Source: Streptomyces lasiicapitis (GTDB lineage Bacteria; Actinomycetota; Actinomycetes; Streptomycetales; Streptomycetaceae). Taken from it: a DNA stretch of 64,000 nucleotides. The position numbers were made by a program, and so were the translations under genes. The notes beneath the pieces are model-generated. The model was given only the letters and a program-made list of their open reading frames with translations. It was not told the origin of the DNA and did no database searches. This document shows positions 34,152 through 43,676 of the stretch, piece by piece (within the stretch, counting starts at the first letter, position 1; each line of letters opens with the position of its first letter). Where the stretch lies: positions 186,001 through 250,000 of the forward strand of contig NZ_BMNG01000002.1 of NCBI RefSeq assembly GCF_014646335.1. The letters run 5' to 3'.

Positions 34152-36248
34152 TCACAGTTCGGGCAGCGGGAGGGGGCGCTTGTCACGGGCGGCGGCCGGC
34201 CAGGTGCGGGCGGCCTGGCTCAGCACGCCACGCCACGCCCGGTGCCGCAGCGAGAGGTAGGCCAGCTCCGCTCCCATGTCTTCGCACAGGTCGGCCTCCG
34301 GCTCGGCGAGCGCGTCGGACAAGTACCACAGGCCGTGCAGCAGCCTGTTGATGCAGCGGTCGATGTCGTCGATGTCCTGGTAGCGGTCGTCGTGGGCGCC
34401 GGCGGCCACCGCGGCACGGTCGTCGTCCCAGTCCGCCGCCGGCGGCGCGGGCGCCGTGGCCGTGTAGCTGAGGCACTCCAGCCAGCGCAGCGCGCTGGGC
34501 AGGTCCTGCTCCGACTCGAACTCCTCGGACAGCCCCTTCACCACCGACTTCGCGTCGCCGGACGCCAGGGCGTGGCGCAGCGCGTCGGGCACGCCCGACT
34601 CGTCGCCGCTCGTGGTGTGGTGGTGGCGCAGGAAGCCGTGCATCTCCTGCCAGCCGCGGCGCGAGTCGGTGCCCTGCGAGGTGCGGCGCGCCTCGTGCAC
34701 CAACAGCGTGTGGAGCAGCGGGTCGGCGGCCAGCGGACGGTCCTGTGGGGTGTCGTGCTGCCAGTGCTCGGCCTCCAGATAGTCGGCGGCCGCGTTCGCG
34801 GGCAACTGCTCGGGGCCCTCCAGGCGCAGATGGGCGGCGAGCGCCTGCGCGGCCGTGTTGTCGCGGGCCAGCGACAGCGGCACCAGCCTCGCGCGCTGGT
34901 GCGGGGACGGCAGCAGCCGCTCCAGGATCGCCTGGGTCACCGGCCGCCCGTCCGGGGTGGTCAGCTCCAGGAGGTTGCGCGGCCCGAGCGGTCCGGCCGG
35001 GGAGCGCGCGTCCTCCTTGCCGGACGCCGTGGCGCGGGTGTGCTCCAGGACGGCCTCGCACAGCACGCTGCTCGCCAGCGGGTGCCCGCCGGTCAGGGTG
35101 TGCAGCGCGGAGGCCAGGTACGGGTGCAGCGGGGCGGAGGCGGCGTCCAGCATCAGCAGGACGTCGTCGCGGCTGAGCGGCGTGAGCGGGACGACGAGCA
35201 GGCCCGCCGACGGGGTGTGTCCCGTGCGCCGCCACCGGGTGGAGGCCACCAGGTCCGGCAGCTCGCGGTACACGGCGTCGGCGGCCTCGGACGGCGCGTC
35301 GCCGAGCCGGGTCGCGACCACGACCAGCGGATCGTGGGGCGTCTCGCCCGGTCGCGCGCGGTACTCCAGGACCAGGTCGACCAGGCGCGCGCCCGCGGGG
35401 GAGTGGGTGTTGTCGAGCAGCGCCAGCGGGCGCGGGTCGCGATTCAGCCGCTGCCACTTGCTGCGGGCGGCCGCGATGTCCTCCAGGAAGGCGTGGACGA
35501 GGGTCTGTTCGGCCGCGTGCCGGTAGTCGCCGCCGCGGTGGAACCAGTCGGCGAGGCGCCCCAGGCCGTCGTGCGCGCCCGCCGCCGTGCCCCCGGCGCC
35601 GCCCTCGGACTCGGCGTACCGCTCCTGGTACCACTGGCGCAGCGGGGCCGCGCCGCGGGAGCGCGTGTACCGCTCGAAGTACTCCGCGAGCACGGCGTGC
35701 GTGACGGCGTGCGCGCCCGGACCGCCGCCGGAGCCCGTCCTGATCGGCGCGTCCGGTCCGGCCCCCGCCTCCAGGCGCGTCCGCACCCGGCTCGCCCACC
35801 GCAGGGCGACGTCCACCTCGGTGCCGGACTCCAGGTCGCAGGCGATCAGGAGGCGGGCGATGCGGGCGGTGGCGCGGGTCCGCTCGTCCGGGGTGCCGCC
35901 GTGCCCGCCGAACACGGAGATCAGGCCCGGCAGGAGCAGCGGGAAGCGGCGGCCGAGGCCGGGCGCGAGGAGCCGCACCAGCTCCTCCAGGAGCTCCACG
36001 ACCAGCTCGGACGCGGCCGTGTCGACGAACGCGAGCGGCAGCCGCCCGGTGTAGTGACGCTCCAGGGCACCGAGGACGGCGGAGCGGCCCATGCCGTGGC
36101 GGCCGGTCAGGAGAACCAGGGGCAGGTCCTTGTCGTACTCCCACGGCACGCGGGCCCGTTCGGTGTACGCGAGGCCGGTGAGGCGTGGGAGGAGGGATTG
36201 CAGGAGCGGATCGCGTGCGTACAGCCGAGGCGCTTCGGATGTGTGCAT
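34152..36248 (-). CDS. Predicted P-loop NTPase (STAND-like), partner of PBP1-like protein
   Basis: A 698-residue cytoplasmic protein without membrane segments. LVLLTGRHGMGRSAVLGALERHY is a Walker A loop (residues 49-56) in which the usual Lys is Arg; PLALLDNTHSPAG may be the Walker B strand, and PLVVVATRLGD resembles a sensor. The C-terminal half is helical and repeat-like. No family name is recognised. It heads a two-gene operon with the membrane-anchored receptor (six-base gap). The organisation hints at a signalling ATPase; the Lys to Arg change questions whether it hydrolyses NTP. Confidence 0.55.
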   Translation of the reverse strand: MHTSEAPRLYARDPLLQSLLPRLTGLAYTERARVPWEYDKDLPLVLLTGRHGMGRSAVLGALERHYTGRLPLAFVDTAASELVVELLEELVRLLAPGLGRRFPLLLPGLISVFGGHGGTPDERTRATARIARLLIACDLESGTEVDVALRWASRVRTRLEAGAGPDAPIRTGSGGGPGAHAVTHAVLAEYFERYTRSRGAAPLRQWYQERYAESEGGAGGTAAGAHDGLGRLADWFHRGGDYRHAAEQTLVHAFLEDIAAARSKWQRLNRDPRPLALLDNTHSPAGARLVDLVLEYRARPGETPHDPLVVVATRLGDAPSEAADAVYRELPDLVASTRWRRTGHTPSAGLLVVPLTPLSRDDVLLMLDAASAPLHPYLASALHTLTGGHPLASSVLCEAVLEHTRATASGKEDARSPAGPLGPRNLLELTTPDGRPVTQAILERLLPSPHQRARLVPLSLARDNTAAQALAAHLRLEGPEQLPANAAADYLEAEHWQHDTPQDRPLAADPLLHTLLVHEARRTSQGTDSRRGWQEMHGFLRHHHTTSGDESGVPDALRHALASGDAKSVVKGLSEEFESEQDLPSALRWLECLSYTATAPAPPAADWDDDRAAVAAGAHDDRYQDIDDIDRCINRLLHGLWYLSDALAEPEADLCEDMGAELAYLSLRHRAWRGVLSQAARTWPAAARDKRPLPLPEL

Positions 36249-36650
36249 CTCGCCGGATTCCGCTCCCGTCCATCGCTGGCCCGCTTGCTGCTCGTGCGCG
36301 TCGTCGGCTTCCTCCGAGCCGGGCCGAGGGCCTCCCGCCGTTCCGTGGCGACGGCTGCTTCATGCCACCGGCGGCTGCTTTTATGCCACCGGCAACTGCC
36401 TTGAGGGTGAAAGAAGTTACACCTCCCACTATCCCCTGGCCAGGGATTTCGGTGGAGCTGATCGGGCATATTACGGCGGAACCGTGACACGCCGCGGTAT
36501 GCGGCGGGGCGCGGGAATCGAGCCGGTACGCGAGGGGGCGGACGCTAGCCGTGCGCCGTCGTGTCCGCCATCCCGCGCGCGGGCCCGCCGGGGGCGTGAG
36601 GCGGCGCACCAGGGGTCAGGGGCGGCGCATCGGGGGCTCGCCGGAGCGCC
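36249..36650. other. 402-bp gap with tandem 20-mers and a palindrome
   Basis: This gap is upstream of the NTPase-receptor operon and downstream of the NACHT gene. It contains two adjacent near-identical units (36353-36372 and 36373-36393: GGCTGCTT, one or two bases, ATGCCACCGGC) and the 12-base palindrome CCCTGGCCAGGG (36434-36445). These are plausible operator elements for the minus-strand operon. No gene is supported. Confidence 0.5.
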
Positions 36651-39600
36651 TCAGTGCCGCGGACGCACCGCGAGTTCCACCCGTGCCGGCAGCTCGTCGG
36701 CGTGGTGCACCTCGCCCGGATAGTCGAGCCGCACCCGGCGCAGGCCGTTGAGGCCCGCCAGATGCACCAGGTCGACGCTGTCGAAGAGGGTGAGGTGGAC
36801 TTCCTCAAGTCCCGGAAGGCGTCGGGCGATCCGCCGCAGCGACACCGCGGCCCCCGGCCGTGACCGCACCTCCAGGGAGGTCAGCTGGGGGATGCGGGCG
36901 CCCGGCGGGAACAGCATGATGTTGAGCTGCTCGTGCGAGAGGCGCAGGCTGCGCAGCGCGGGCAGCTCGGCGAGCAGCGCGTCCCAGTCGTCGGGGCGCA
37001 GCCGGTCGCTCGCGTGGTGCAGCCGCAGCTCGCACAGCTCCGTCAGGGCGGTGATGTCGGCCAGCTCGACGGCGTCCGGCGGCAGCGAGAGCACCCGCAG
37101 CGCCCCCGGCCGCGGCAGATCGCGAAGCCCGCGCCAGGGCACCGCCGCGCCCAGGATCAGCGAGTCCAGGCGCGGGCAGGCCGACAGCCTTGCCAGGGGC
37201 TCCAGTTGGGGCAGGTCGGCGAGGCTGAGCCGGCGCAGGTGGGGCAGCCGGGTCAGGGGCGCGGTGTCGCTGATGGCGCGGCAGCCGTTCAGCGTGAGGG
37301 CCTCAAGCGCGGGGAAGTCCGACAGGAAGCCGAGCGACGTCAGCCGCATGTTGCCGCGAAGCCGCAGCTCGCGCAGGCCGCCCGCGTTCAGCGCCCCGAC
37401 GATGTCCAGCTCCGCGAAGTCGCCCTGCAGCACCACGCGTTCGTACCCCGACATCGCGCTGAGCGCCTTCAGCTCGGCCGCCGAGCGCACGGTCACGGCC
37501 TCGCCCGCGCCGGCCGCGAGCAGCGGCTTGATGATCTCCTCCGCGTACTCGTCGGTGTCGAACCGGTCCCAGTGGGCCAGGAGTTGGCCGCGCACCGCCG
37601 GCTGCCGCGTGGTCAGGAACTCGCGCAGCCTGGCCAGTGCCGCGTCCCCGCCGATGCGGCAGATCGCGTGCACCGTGGTCACCTCGGCGTCGCCGTCGAG
37701 GCTGTCGGCCTCGGGCAGCAGGCCGAGCAGCAGCGCACCCGTCTCCGCGAGCGCCCTGGCCTCGCGCATGCTGCGCGGCGGCAGGAGCTGCGCGGCGCGC
37801 TCCTCGACGGTCCGGCGGACCTCCGGGTCCAGGCGCGTCGCCTGGTCGAGGGAGGCGAGCGCGAGCAGCCTGAGGCGGGCCCGCACCGTGTCGTCGTCCT
37901 CGCGGTCGGCGCGGCCGGTGAGCCGGGTGAGGATGTCGGCGCGCTCGTCGGGCCGCGCCTGCGCCACGGCCATCTGGAGGACGTCCTCCCACTGGTCGAG
38001 GTGGGCGTTGTTGACCAGCGCCCCGTGGTCGTGGTCCTCCAGGGCCGCCTTCGCGCCCAGGAAGTCCTGGAAGGTGCGGTGGATGAAGTCCACGGCGCCC
38101 TCGGCCGGTTCGCGGCCCGCGACCTCCTGGAGCAGGCCGGAGCGGTCCAGGAGGAGTTGCAGGACGTCGTCGGCGGTGCCGACGGCGGTGAGCTGGGGCA
38201 CGGAAGGGCGCAGCTTCTCCACCAGGTCGACGGCGACCTTGCGCTTCAGGCGGGTGCGTTCGTTGCGGATCAGCCAGTACGCGAGCCGCTTCAGGGGCTC
38301 CGTCGCGGACTTCTGGTCCAGCTTCGGCGTGCCCTCGCCGTAGAGGTAGCGCTCACGGTCGCGGCGCTCCAGAAGCATGGAGAGCGCGGCCTCGTACAGC
38401 GAGACCCGGCCGATCGGCAGGAAGCCCGCGCGCTCGCGGTGCAGCGCGCAGATCAGCGCGCACAGCAGCGGGTTGGAGGCCAGGTGGCTCAGCTCCGCCG
38501 AGGACCGCAGCGACCGCAGCAGCGTCTGCGCCAGCTCGCCGCCCGCGCCCGCCGCCTCGTGCCAGCGCTGCACGAACCGGCGTACGTCGACGGGCCGCAT
38601 CGGCGTCAGCGTGAACTCGCGGAAGCCCTCGCGGCCGAGCCAGTCCCGGGGCAGCGCGGAGGGCCGCGTGGTGACCAGCCACAGATTGCCGGGGAAGGTG
38701 GTGCGGAGCTTCTTGAGCCAGGAGCGGGCGCGCGGCCGCTCGGCCTCCGGGATCTCGTCGACGCCGTCGATCAGGAGCATGCCGCGCCCGGCCTGCAGGA
38801 CCCGCACCGCCCACCCCTTGGGCTCGCTGCCCGACAGCGGGCAGTCGAGCCACCGCAGAAAGCCCTCAGGCAGCGGCAGTTCGCCGTCGTCGCGGGCCAG
38901 CGTGCGCAGCGGAAGCACGAACGGCACCCGGCCGAGGAGCTGCGGCAGATGGCCGGGCACCCGGTCCTGCTGCGCGGTGGTGATGGCGAGCCACTGCACC
39001 AGCGTGGTCTTGCCGGTGCCCGCGACCCCGCGGAGCAGCACGCGGTCGTGCGCGGCGAGCGCCGCCTCCACCGGGCCCGTCGTGCGCTCCGACTCCGGGT
39101 CCGGGTCGGCGCCGCGGCCGTCGGCGTCGCCGTTGACCGCGCCGGGCACCGGTTCGGCGGGGTCGCGGGCGGGCGCCGCCTCCAGGCTCAGATAGGCGGT
39201 GTCGAGGGGCCAGGCCTGGCTCCGCGCGTCGTGCAGGTCGACGCCGTGGATGGAGAGGGTGCTGTGCGCGCGGACCACGTAGTCGGCGTACGCCTGCTCG
39301 AAGTCGGTGTCCTCGGAGAGGGTCGCGGGCAGCCGCTCCAGGATCAGGCGGAGCTGTTCCTTCTGCGCGCTCAGGCTGCGCCGCGTCTCGACCTGGGTGC
39401 GGGCGTCGAAGCCGGGGCGCTTGCTGAACTGGTGGACCAGGTGCAGACAGGCGGTGACGAGCAGCCGGTCGTGCAGCCGGGCGGCGTCGTCGCTGAGCAG
39501 CGCGCGGGTCTCCGGGGCGCTGGCGCGCACCAGGGCGGCGGCGAGCTTCTCCGGGCCGAGGTCGTAGGCCTGTACGTCGTCCATGTCGAGGTCGCCGAGG

Positions 39601-39896
39601 GCGCGCAGGGTGTGGCCGAGGGCGTAGCCGACGGCGTTCTGCTCGTCGGGGGCGATGGGCGGGTCGTGCGGGCCCGCGGCGCGCACCGCGCGACGCACCA
39701 ACTCCCGTGCGAGCTGGTAGAGATCGGCCTCGCTGAGCGTGCGCCGGTCACCCGTGAACGACAGGAGCCGCCCGATGCGCACCGGCCGCTCGCCGAACTC
39801 CGCGCCCGGCAGGCTCTTGGGCGGCAGCAGCAGCCGTTTCACCAGCGGCACCATCACCGACGACGCGATCCTGAGCCCCACCGTGCCGGCGTCCAC
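36651..39896 (-). CDS. NACHT-domain NTPase with leucine-rich repeats (bacterial NLR)
   Basis: A 1081-residue STAND protein. The start VDAGTVGLRIASSVMVPLV (GTG, with a GGGGGG ribosome-like run upstream) matches the N-terminal helical domain (NNH type) seen in actinobacterial NACHT proteins. Walker A is GVAGTGKTT (about residues 290-298), Walker B LLIDGVDEIP (about 374-383), with WLVTTRPSALP after it. From about residue 820 the protein has repeated leucine-rich units (LRELRLRGNMRLTSL, LEALTLNGCRAI, LRRLSLADLPQLEPL). Such proteins act as intracellular sensors; several bacterial relatives defend against phage. The ligand and effector are unknown, and the N-terminal helices may be the effector. 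Confidence 0.85.
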   Translation of the reverse strand: MDAGTVGLRIASSVMVPLVKRLLLPPKSLPGAEFGERPVRIGRLLSFTGDRRTLSEADLYQLARELVRRAVRAAGPHDPPIAPDEQNAVGYALGHTLRALGDLDMDDVQAYDLGPEKLAAALVRASAPETRALLSDDAARLHDRLLVTACLHLVHQFSKRPGFDARTQVETRRSLSAQKEQLRLILERLPATLSEDTDFEQAYADYVVRAHSTLSIHGVDLHDARSQAWPLDTAYLSLEAAPARDPAEPVPGAVNGDADGRGADPDPESERTTGPVEAALAAHDRVLLRGVAGTGKTTLVQWLAITTAQQDRVPGHLPQLLGRVPFVLPLRTLARDDGELPLPEGFLRWLDCPLSGSEPKGWAVRVLQAGRGMLLIDGVDEIPEAERPRARSWLKKLRTTFPGNLWLVTTRPSALPRDWLGREGFREFTLTPMRPVDVRRFVQRWHEAAGAGGELAQTLLRSLRSSAELSHLASNPLLCALICALHRERAGFLPIGRVSLYEAALSMLLERRDRERYLYGEGTPKLDQKSATEPLKRLAYWLIRNERTRLKRKVAVDLVEKLRPSVPQLTAVGTADDVLQLLLDRSGLLQEVAGREPAEGAVDFIHRTFQDFLGAKAALEDHDHGALVNNAHLDQWEDVLQMAVAQARPDERADILTRLTGRADREDDDTVRARLRLLALASLDQATRLDPEVRRTVEERAAQLLPPRSMREARALAETGALLLGLLPEADSLDGDAEVTTVHAICRIGGDAALARLREFLTTRQPAVRGQLLAHWDRFDTDEYAEEIIKPLLAAGAGEAVTVRSAAELKALSAMSGYERVVLQGDFAELDIVGALNAGGLRELRLRGNMRLTSLGFLSDFPALEALTLNGCRAISDTAPLTRLPHLRRLSLADLPQLEPLARLSACPRLDSLILGAAVPWRGLRDLPRPGALRVLSLPPDAVELADITALTELCELRLHHASDRLRPDDWDALLAELPALRSLRLSHEQLNIMLFPPGARIPQLTSLEVRSRPGAAVSLRRIARRLPGLEEVHLTLFDSVDLVHLAGLNGLRRVRLDYPGEVHHADELPARVELAVRPRH

Positions 39897-40218
39897 CCGA
39901 GCCCCCCGTCCGTGAACAGAACCGCCCCCTGGAACCTTAGACGGTGGCGGCGGACGGCGCACCGACGCCGTATCGGACGCCCGTACGAACGGCGTCCCGG
40001 CGACCCCGCGCTGACGCCCCGTCGGTCACCCGCGCCGCCGCCCTGCCGGCCACCCGCGTCGACGCCCCGTCGGTCACCCGTACCGACACCCCCTAAGCCA
40101 CCCGCACCCATGCCCCCTCGGCACCCCGCCGACATCGCATCCGTCGCCCGTACCGATGTGCTCTCGGCCACCCGGACCGCGCCTGCCGAGCCCCCTGCCC
40201 GTCGGTTAGCCTCGCGTC
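39897..40218. other. 322-bp divergent intergenic region with degenerate repeats
   Basis: It separates the NACHT gene from the metallophosphoesterase gene. An identical 20-mer beginning GACGCCCCGTCGG occurs at 40013-40032 and 40061-40080, 48 bases apart, inside a longer stretch of degenerate CCGTCGGTCACCCG-like repeats. The right end holds the phosphoesterase promoter (TAGCCT at 40207-40212). Confidence 0.55.
40207..40212 (+). promoter_or_regulatory. -10 element for leaderless metallophosphoesterase transcript
   Basis: TAGCCT ends 6 bases before the GTG at 40219 and there is no ribosome-binding sequence, so transcription likely starts at the start codon itself. Confidence 0.5.
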
Positions 40219-41082
40219 GTGACGAAATCTGCCGCATCAGGACGGGCGCCGAGGCTGTTCGGCATCAGTGACCTGCACATCGCGTATGCCGAGAACCGGA
40301 AATTCGTCGACGGGCTCTGGCCGGAACACGAGGGCGACTGGCTGATAGTCGCCGGTGACATCGGCGAGGTGATGAGTGACGTCGAGTGGGCGCTGCGGCT
40401 GCTCTCCGAGCGCTTCGACACGGTGATCTGGTCGCCCGGCAACCACGAACTGTGGACGCCCCGCGACGACCCGAACCAGCTGCGCGGCGACGCCCGTTAC
40501 CGCCATCTCGTCGAGCTGTGCCGCGGCCTCGGCGTGCACACGCCCGAGGACCCGTTCCCGGTGTGGCGCGGCGAGGGCGGGCCCGCGGTCGTCGCGCCAC
40601 TGTTCCTGCTGTACGACTACACGTTCCGGCCCGCAGGCAAGCACTCCAAGAAGGCGGCCCTGGACTACGCGTACGAGACCGGCGTGGTCTGCACGGACGA
40701 GGTGCTGCTGCATCCCGACCCCTACGCGACCCGCGAGGACTGGTGCCGTGCCCGCGTCGCGCTGACGCAGGAGCGGCTCGACGCGCTCGACCCCGAGCTG
40801 CCCACGGTCCTCATCAACCACTGGCCGGTCGTGCGCGAACCCACGCGCATCCTGCACTACCCCGAATTCGCCCTGTGGTGCGGCACGGAGGCGACCGCCG
40901 ACTGGCCCGCGCGCTACCGCGCCGCGGCCGTCGTCTACGGCCATCTGCACATCCCGCGCACCATCTGGCACGAGGGCGTCCCGCACATCGAGGTGTCCGT
41001 CGGCTATCCGCGCGAGTGGCGGCGCGAGCGGCACCCGTCGCCGCGGCTGCGGCAGATCCTGCCGGCGCCGAAGCCCGCGTAG
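40219..41082 (+). CDS. Calcineurin-like metallophosphoesterase
   Basis: A 287-residue phosphoesterase with all metal motifs: ISDLHIAY, AGDIGEV, PGNHELW, INHWPV and YGHLHIP. The sequence is of the Streptomyces type that I recall lying beside a 4'-phosphopantetheinyl transferase gene; here that partner is missing and a Kef antiporter follows 239 bases later. GTG start at 40219, apparently leaderless. Likely hydrolyses a phosphodiester or phosphomonoester in the cytoplasm; substrate unknown. Confidence 0.85.
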   Translation: MTKSAASGRAPRLFGISDLHIAYAENRKFVDGLWPEHEGDWLIVAGDIGEVMSDVEWALRLLSERFDTVIWSPGNHELWTPRDDPNQLRGDARYRHLVELCRGLGVHTPEDPFPVWRGEGGPAVVAPLFLLYDYTFRPAGKHSKKAALDYAYETGVVCTDEVLLHPDPYATREDWCRARVALTQERLDALDPELPTVLINHWPVVREPTRILHYPEFALWCGTEATADWPARYRAAAVVYGHLHIPRTIWHEGVPHIEVSVGYPREWRRERHPSPRLRQILPAPKPA

Positions 41083-41321
41083 CCGCGTCACCGTGCGGCC
41101 GCGCGTCACCCCGTAGCCGTGGCGAGGCGGCTCCCGTTGTCCCTGTAGTCAGTGGCTTGTCAGCGTCGCTGGCCGAATCTGTGCGTGCTGAGAACAGAGT
41201 GCACAGATCGAGGGATGCGACAGGGGAGACACGTGATGCTGGCTCATACGGAAGTTCACTGGATTACGGAAGTCCGCGCGGTCACGGAGGTCCGCGGAGA
41301 CGGCGAGGGACTGGTGCGGTC

Positions 41322-42704
41322 ATGACCAGTCACCAAGTGCAGCTGCTGTTCCTGGACGTGGCGCTCATCCTGGCGCTCGCCCGCGGGCTCGGCGCCCTCG
41401 CGGCGCGGATCGGGCAGCCGCCCGTCGTCGGCGAGATCCTGGGCGGCATCCTGCTCGGGCCCACGCTGTTCGGCGGATTCTTCGCGGACCATCTGTTCCC
41501 GTCGGACGTACGTCCGCTCCTGACGGCGCTCGCCGACGTGGGCGTCGCGCTGTTCATGTTCGTCGTCGGCCTGGAACTCGAACACCGGGTGCTGCGGGGC
41601 CGCACCCGGGTCAGCGCGGGCGCGGCGCTCGGCTCCACCCTGGTGCCGTTCGTGCTCGGCGTGGGGCTCGCGCTGTGGCTGCTGCGCGACCACGACACGG
41701 AGCAGCGGACCGCGTTCATCGTGTTCATGGGCCTGGCCGTCTCCGTGACCGCCTTCCCCGTGCTCGCCCGGATCCTCGCGGACCGCGGCCTGTCCCGCAC
41801 GGAGATCGGCGGCATCGCGCTCGCCACGGCGGCCCTCGTCGACGTCGTCGCCTGGTCGGCGCTCGCCGGGGTGCAGGCCGTGGTCGGTGGCGCGGACGAC
41901 TACTGGCGCGTCACGCTGCTCGTGCCGTTCACGGCGTTGCTTGTCGCGCTGAGGCCGGTGCTGCGGCGCCTGCTCGGTTCCGGCGGTTCCGGCGGTTCCG
42001 GCGGGGCCGGTAAGGCCGGTGCGGCCGGTTCGCCCACGCGGCTCAGCGCGAACCGGTTCGGAGTCGTGCTCGTCGGCGCGCTGCTTTCGGCGGCGGCCAC
42101 CGAGGCCATGGGCATGCACTACATCTTCGGGGCCTTCCTGTTCGGCGCCGTGCTGCCGCGTGACGCCGCGGGGGCGCTGCGGGACGAGGTGTGCGAGCGC
42201 ACCGGGCACGTCACCTCGCTGCTGCTGCCCGTGTACTTCGTGGTGGCGGGCCTCAAGGTCGACCTGCGCGGCGTGGGCCTGAACGGGCTCCTGGAACTCG
42301 CCGTGATCATCCTGGTCGCCGTCGCGGGGAAGTTCCTCGGCACCTACGCCGGCGCGCGCTCGCAGGGCCTTTCGCCGCACAGCTCCGGCCGGCTCGCGGC
42401 GCTGATGAACACCCGGGGCCTGACGGAACTGGTGATCCTCGGCGTCGGCCTCCAACTCGGGCTCCTTGAACAGTCGCTCTACTCCCTGATGGTCGTCATG
42501 GCGCTCGTCACGACGGCGATGACCGGTCCGGTGCTCACGCTCCTGGACCGCCGCGGGAAGCGCCTCGGGATACCCGCGGCAGCGGCGGACACGGCGTACG
42601 TGGCGTCCGCGCCGCCCGCGACATCGGCCGCGTCCGCGGTGGCGGCTCCCGAGGCCAAATCCACCGCGCACGCGCACGCGGAGCGGGAGACGGCGCGGAG
42701 CTGA
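41322..42704 (+). CDS. Kef/CPA2-type cation:proton antiporter
   Basis: A 460-residue membrane protein with about 12 helices. IGQPPVVGEILGGILLGPTLFG, VGVALFMFVVGLELEHRVLRGR and VSVTAFPVLARIL are typical CPA2 segments; LMNTRGLTELVILGVG is the conserved late helix. A cytoplasmic loop carries a GGSGGSGGAG linker, and there is no C-terminal RCK/TrkA-N domain. ATG at 41322 has only a distant GAGGGA, so the start is moderately certain. It should exchange K+ or Na+ for protons at the cell membrane. A two-RCK protein is encoded at 46.6 kb, but not next to it. Confidence 0.85.
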   Translation: MTSHQVQLLFLDVALILALARGLGALAARIGQPPVVGEILGGILLGPTLFGGFFADHLFPSDVRPLLTALADVGVALFMFVVGLELEHRVLRGRTRVSAGAALGSTLVPFVLGVGLALWLLRDHDTEQRTAFIVFMGLAVSVTAFPVLARILADRGLSRTEIGGIALATAALVDVVAWSALAGVQAVVGGADDYWRVTLLVPFTALLVALRPVLRRLLGSGGSGGSGGAGKAGAAGSPTRLSANRFGVVLVGALLSAAATEAMGMHYIFGAFLFGAVLPRDAAGALRDEVCERTGHVTSLLLPVYFVVAGLKVDLRGVGLNGLLELAVIILVAVAGKFLGTYAGARSQGLSPHSSGRLAALMNTRGLTELVILGVGLQLGLLEQSLYSLMVVMALVTTAMTGPVLTLLDRRGKRLGIPAAAADTAYVASAPPATSAASAVAAPEAKSTAHAHAERETARS

Positions 42705-42821
42705 GTGCTGGTACGGCACGGAGCCGAGTGCCGGTACAGCGTCGGGCGGCGGTCATAGAGTGGGCGGGGCGGGCCTTTCATGGGCGCCGCCCACTGCCCA
42801 CCCGTCGAGGGGACGACGCAC

Positions 42822-43604
42822 GTGAACACAGGCGCACCCGCCTCCGACACCCTCGCCGCCCGCTTCACCGGACGCGTCGCCGTCGTCACCGGCGGCGCGT
42901 CCGGCATCGGCGCCGCCACCGCCGTGCGGCTCGCCGCCGAGGGCGCCGCCGTCGTCGTCGCCGACGTGGACGGCGAGCACGGCGAGGCGGTCGCGGAGGC
43001 GATCCGGGCCAAGGGCGGCAGTGCGGTGTTCGTCCGCGCGGACGTCGCCGAGGCCGCCGACTGGGACCGCGTGGTGACGGCCGCGCACGGTTTCGGCCCC
43101 GTCGGCGTCCTCTCCAGCAACGCCTACGCCTGCGAGATCGCGCCCGCCCACGAGACGAGCCAGGCCTCCTGGGAGCACCAGCTCGCCGTGAACCTCACCG
43201 GCACGTTCCTCGGCTTCAAGGCCGTCCTGCCCGACCTGCGCGCACACCGCGGCGCCGTCGTCCTCACCTCCTCCGTCCACGCCCACATGGGCCTCCCCGG
43301 CCGCCCCGCCTACGCGGCGAGCAAGGGCGCGCTGCTCTCCCTGTGCGGCCAGCTCGCCGTCGAGTACGGACCCGAGGTGCGGGTCAACGCCGTACTGCCG
43401 GGGCCGATCCTCACGCCCGCCTGGGGTGAGATCGGCGAGGCGGACCGCGCGCGCAGCGCCGAGGCGACCGCCGCCCGGCGGTTGGGCTCCCCGGAGGAGG
43501 TCGCGGCGGCCATCGCGTTCCTCGCCGCGGACGAGGCGTCGTACGTCACCGGCGCGAGCCTGGTCGTCGACGGCGGTTGGAGCGTCGTCAAGTCGTCGTC
43601 CTGA
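42822..43604 (+). CDS. SDR-family oxidoreductase
   Basis: A 260-residue classical short-chain dehydrogenase. VVTGGASGIGAATAVRL binds the cofactor, with VVVADVDG (Asp favouring NAD); the catalytic triad is in LTSSVHAHMGLPGRPAYAASKGALL, and the C-terminus YVTGASLVVDGGW is typical. The expected NAG motif is SNAYA. GTG at 42822 is chosen because GAGGGG precedes it. It is 72 bases before the galactonate dehydratase gene on the same strand, suggesting both act on a sugar acid or sugar, e.g. dehydrogenation before dehydration. Confidence 0.85.
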   Translation: MNTGAPASDTLAARFTGRVAVVTGGASGIGAATAVRLAAEGAAVVVADVDGEHGEAVAEAIRAKGGSAVFVRADVAEAADWDRVVTAAHGFGPVGVLSSNAYACEIAPAHETSQASWEHQLAVNLTGTFLGFKAVLPDLRAHRGAVVLTSSVHAHMGLPGRPAYAASKGALLSLCGQLAVEYGPEVRVNAVLPGPILTPAWGEIGEADRARSAEATAARRLGSPEEVAAAIAFLAADEASYVTGASLVVDGGWSVVKSSS

Positions 43605-43676
43605 ACAGGTATGTGAACCGGCGTCAGAACAACTGGCACCCCGAACCGCCGAAGGCCCGCCGACGAGAGGCAGACC

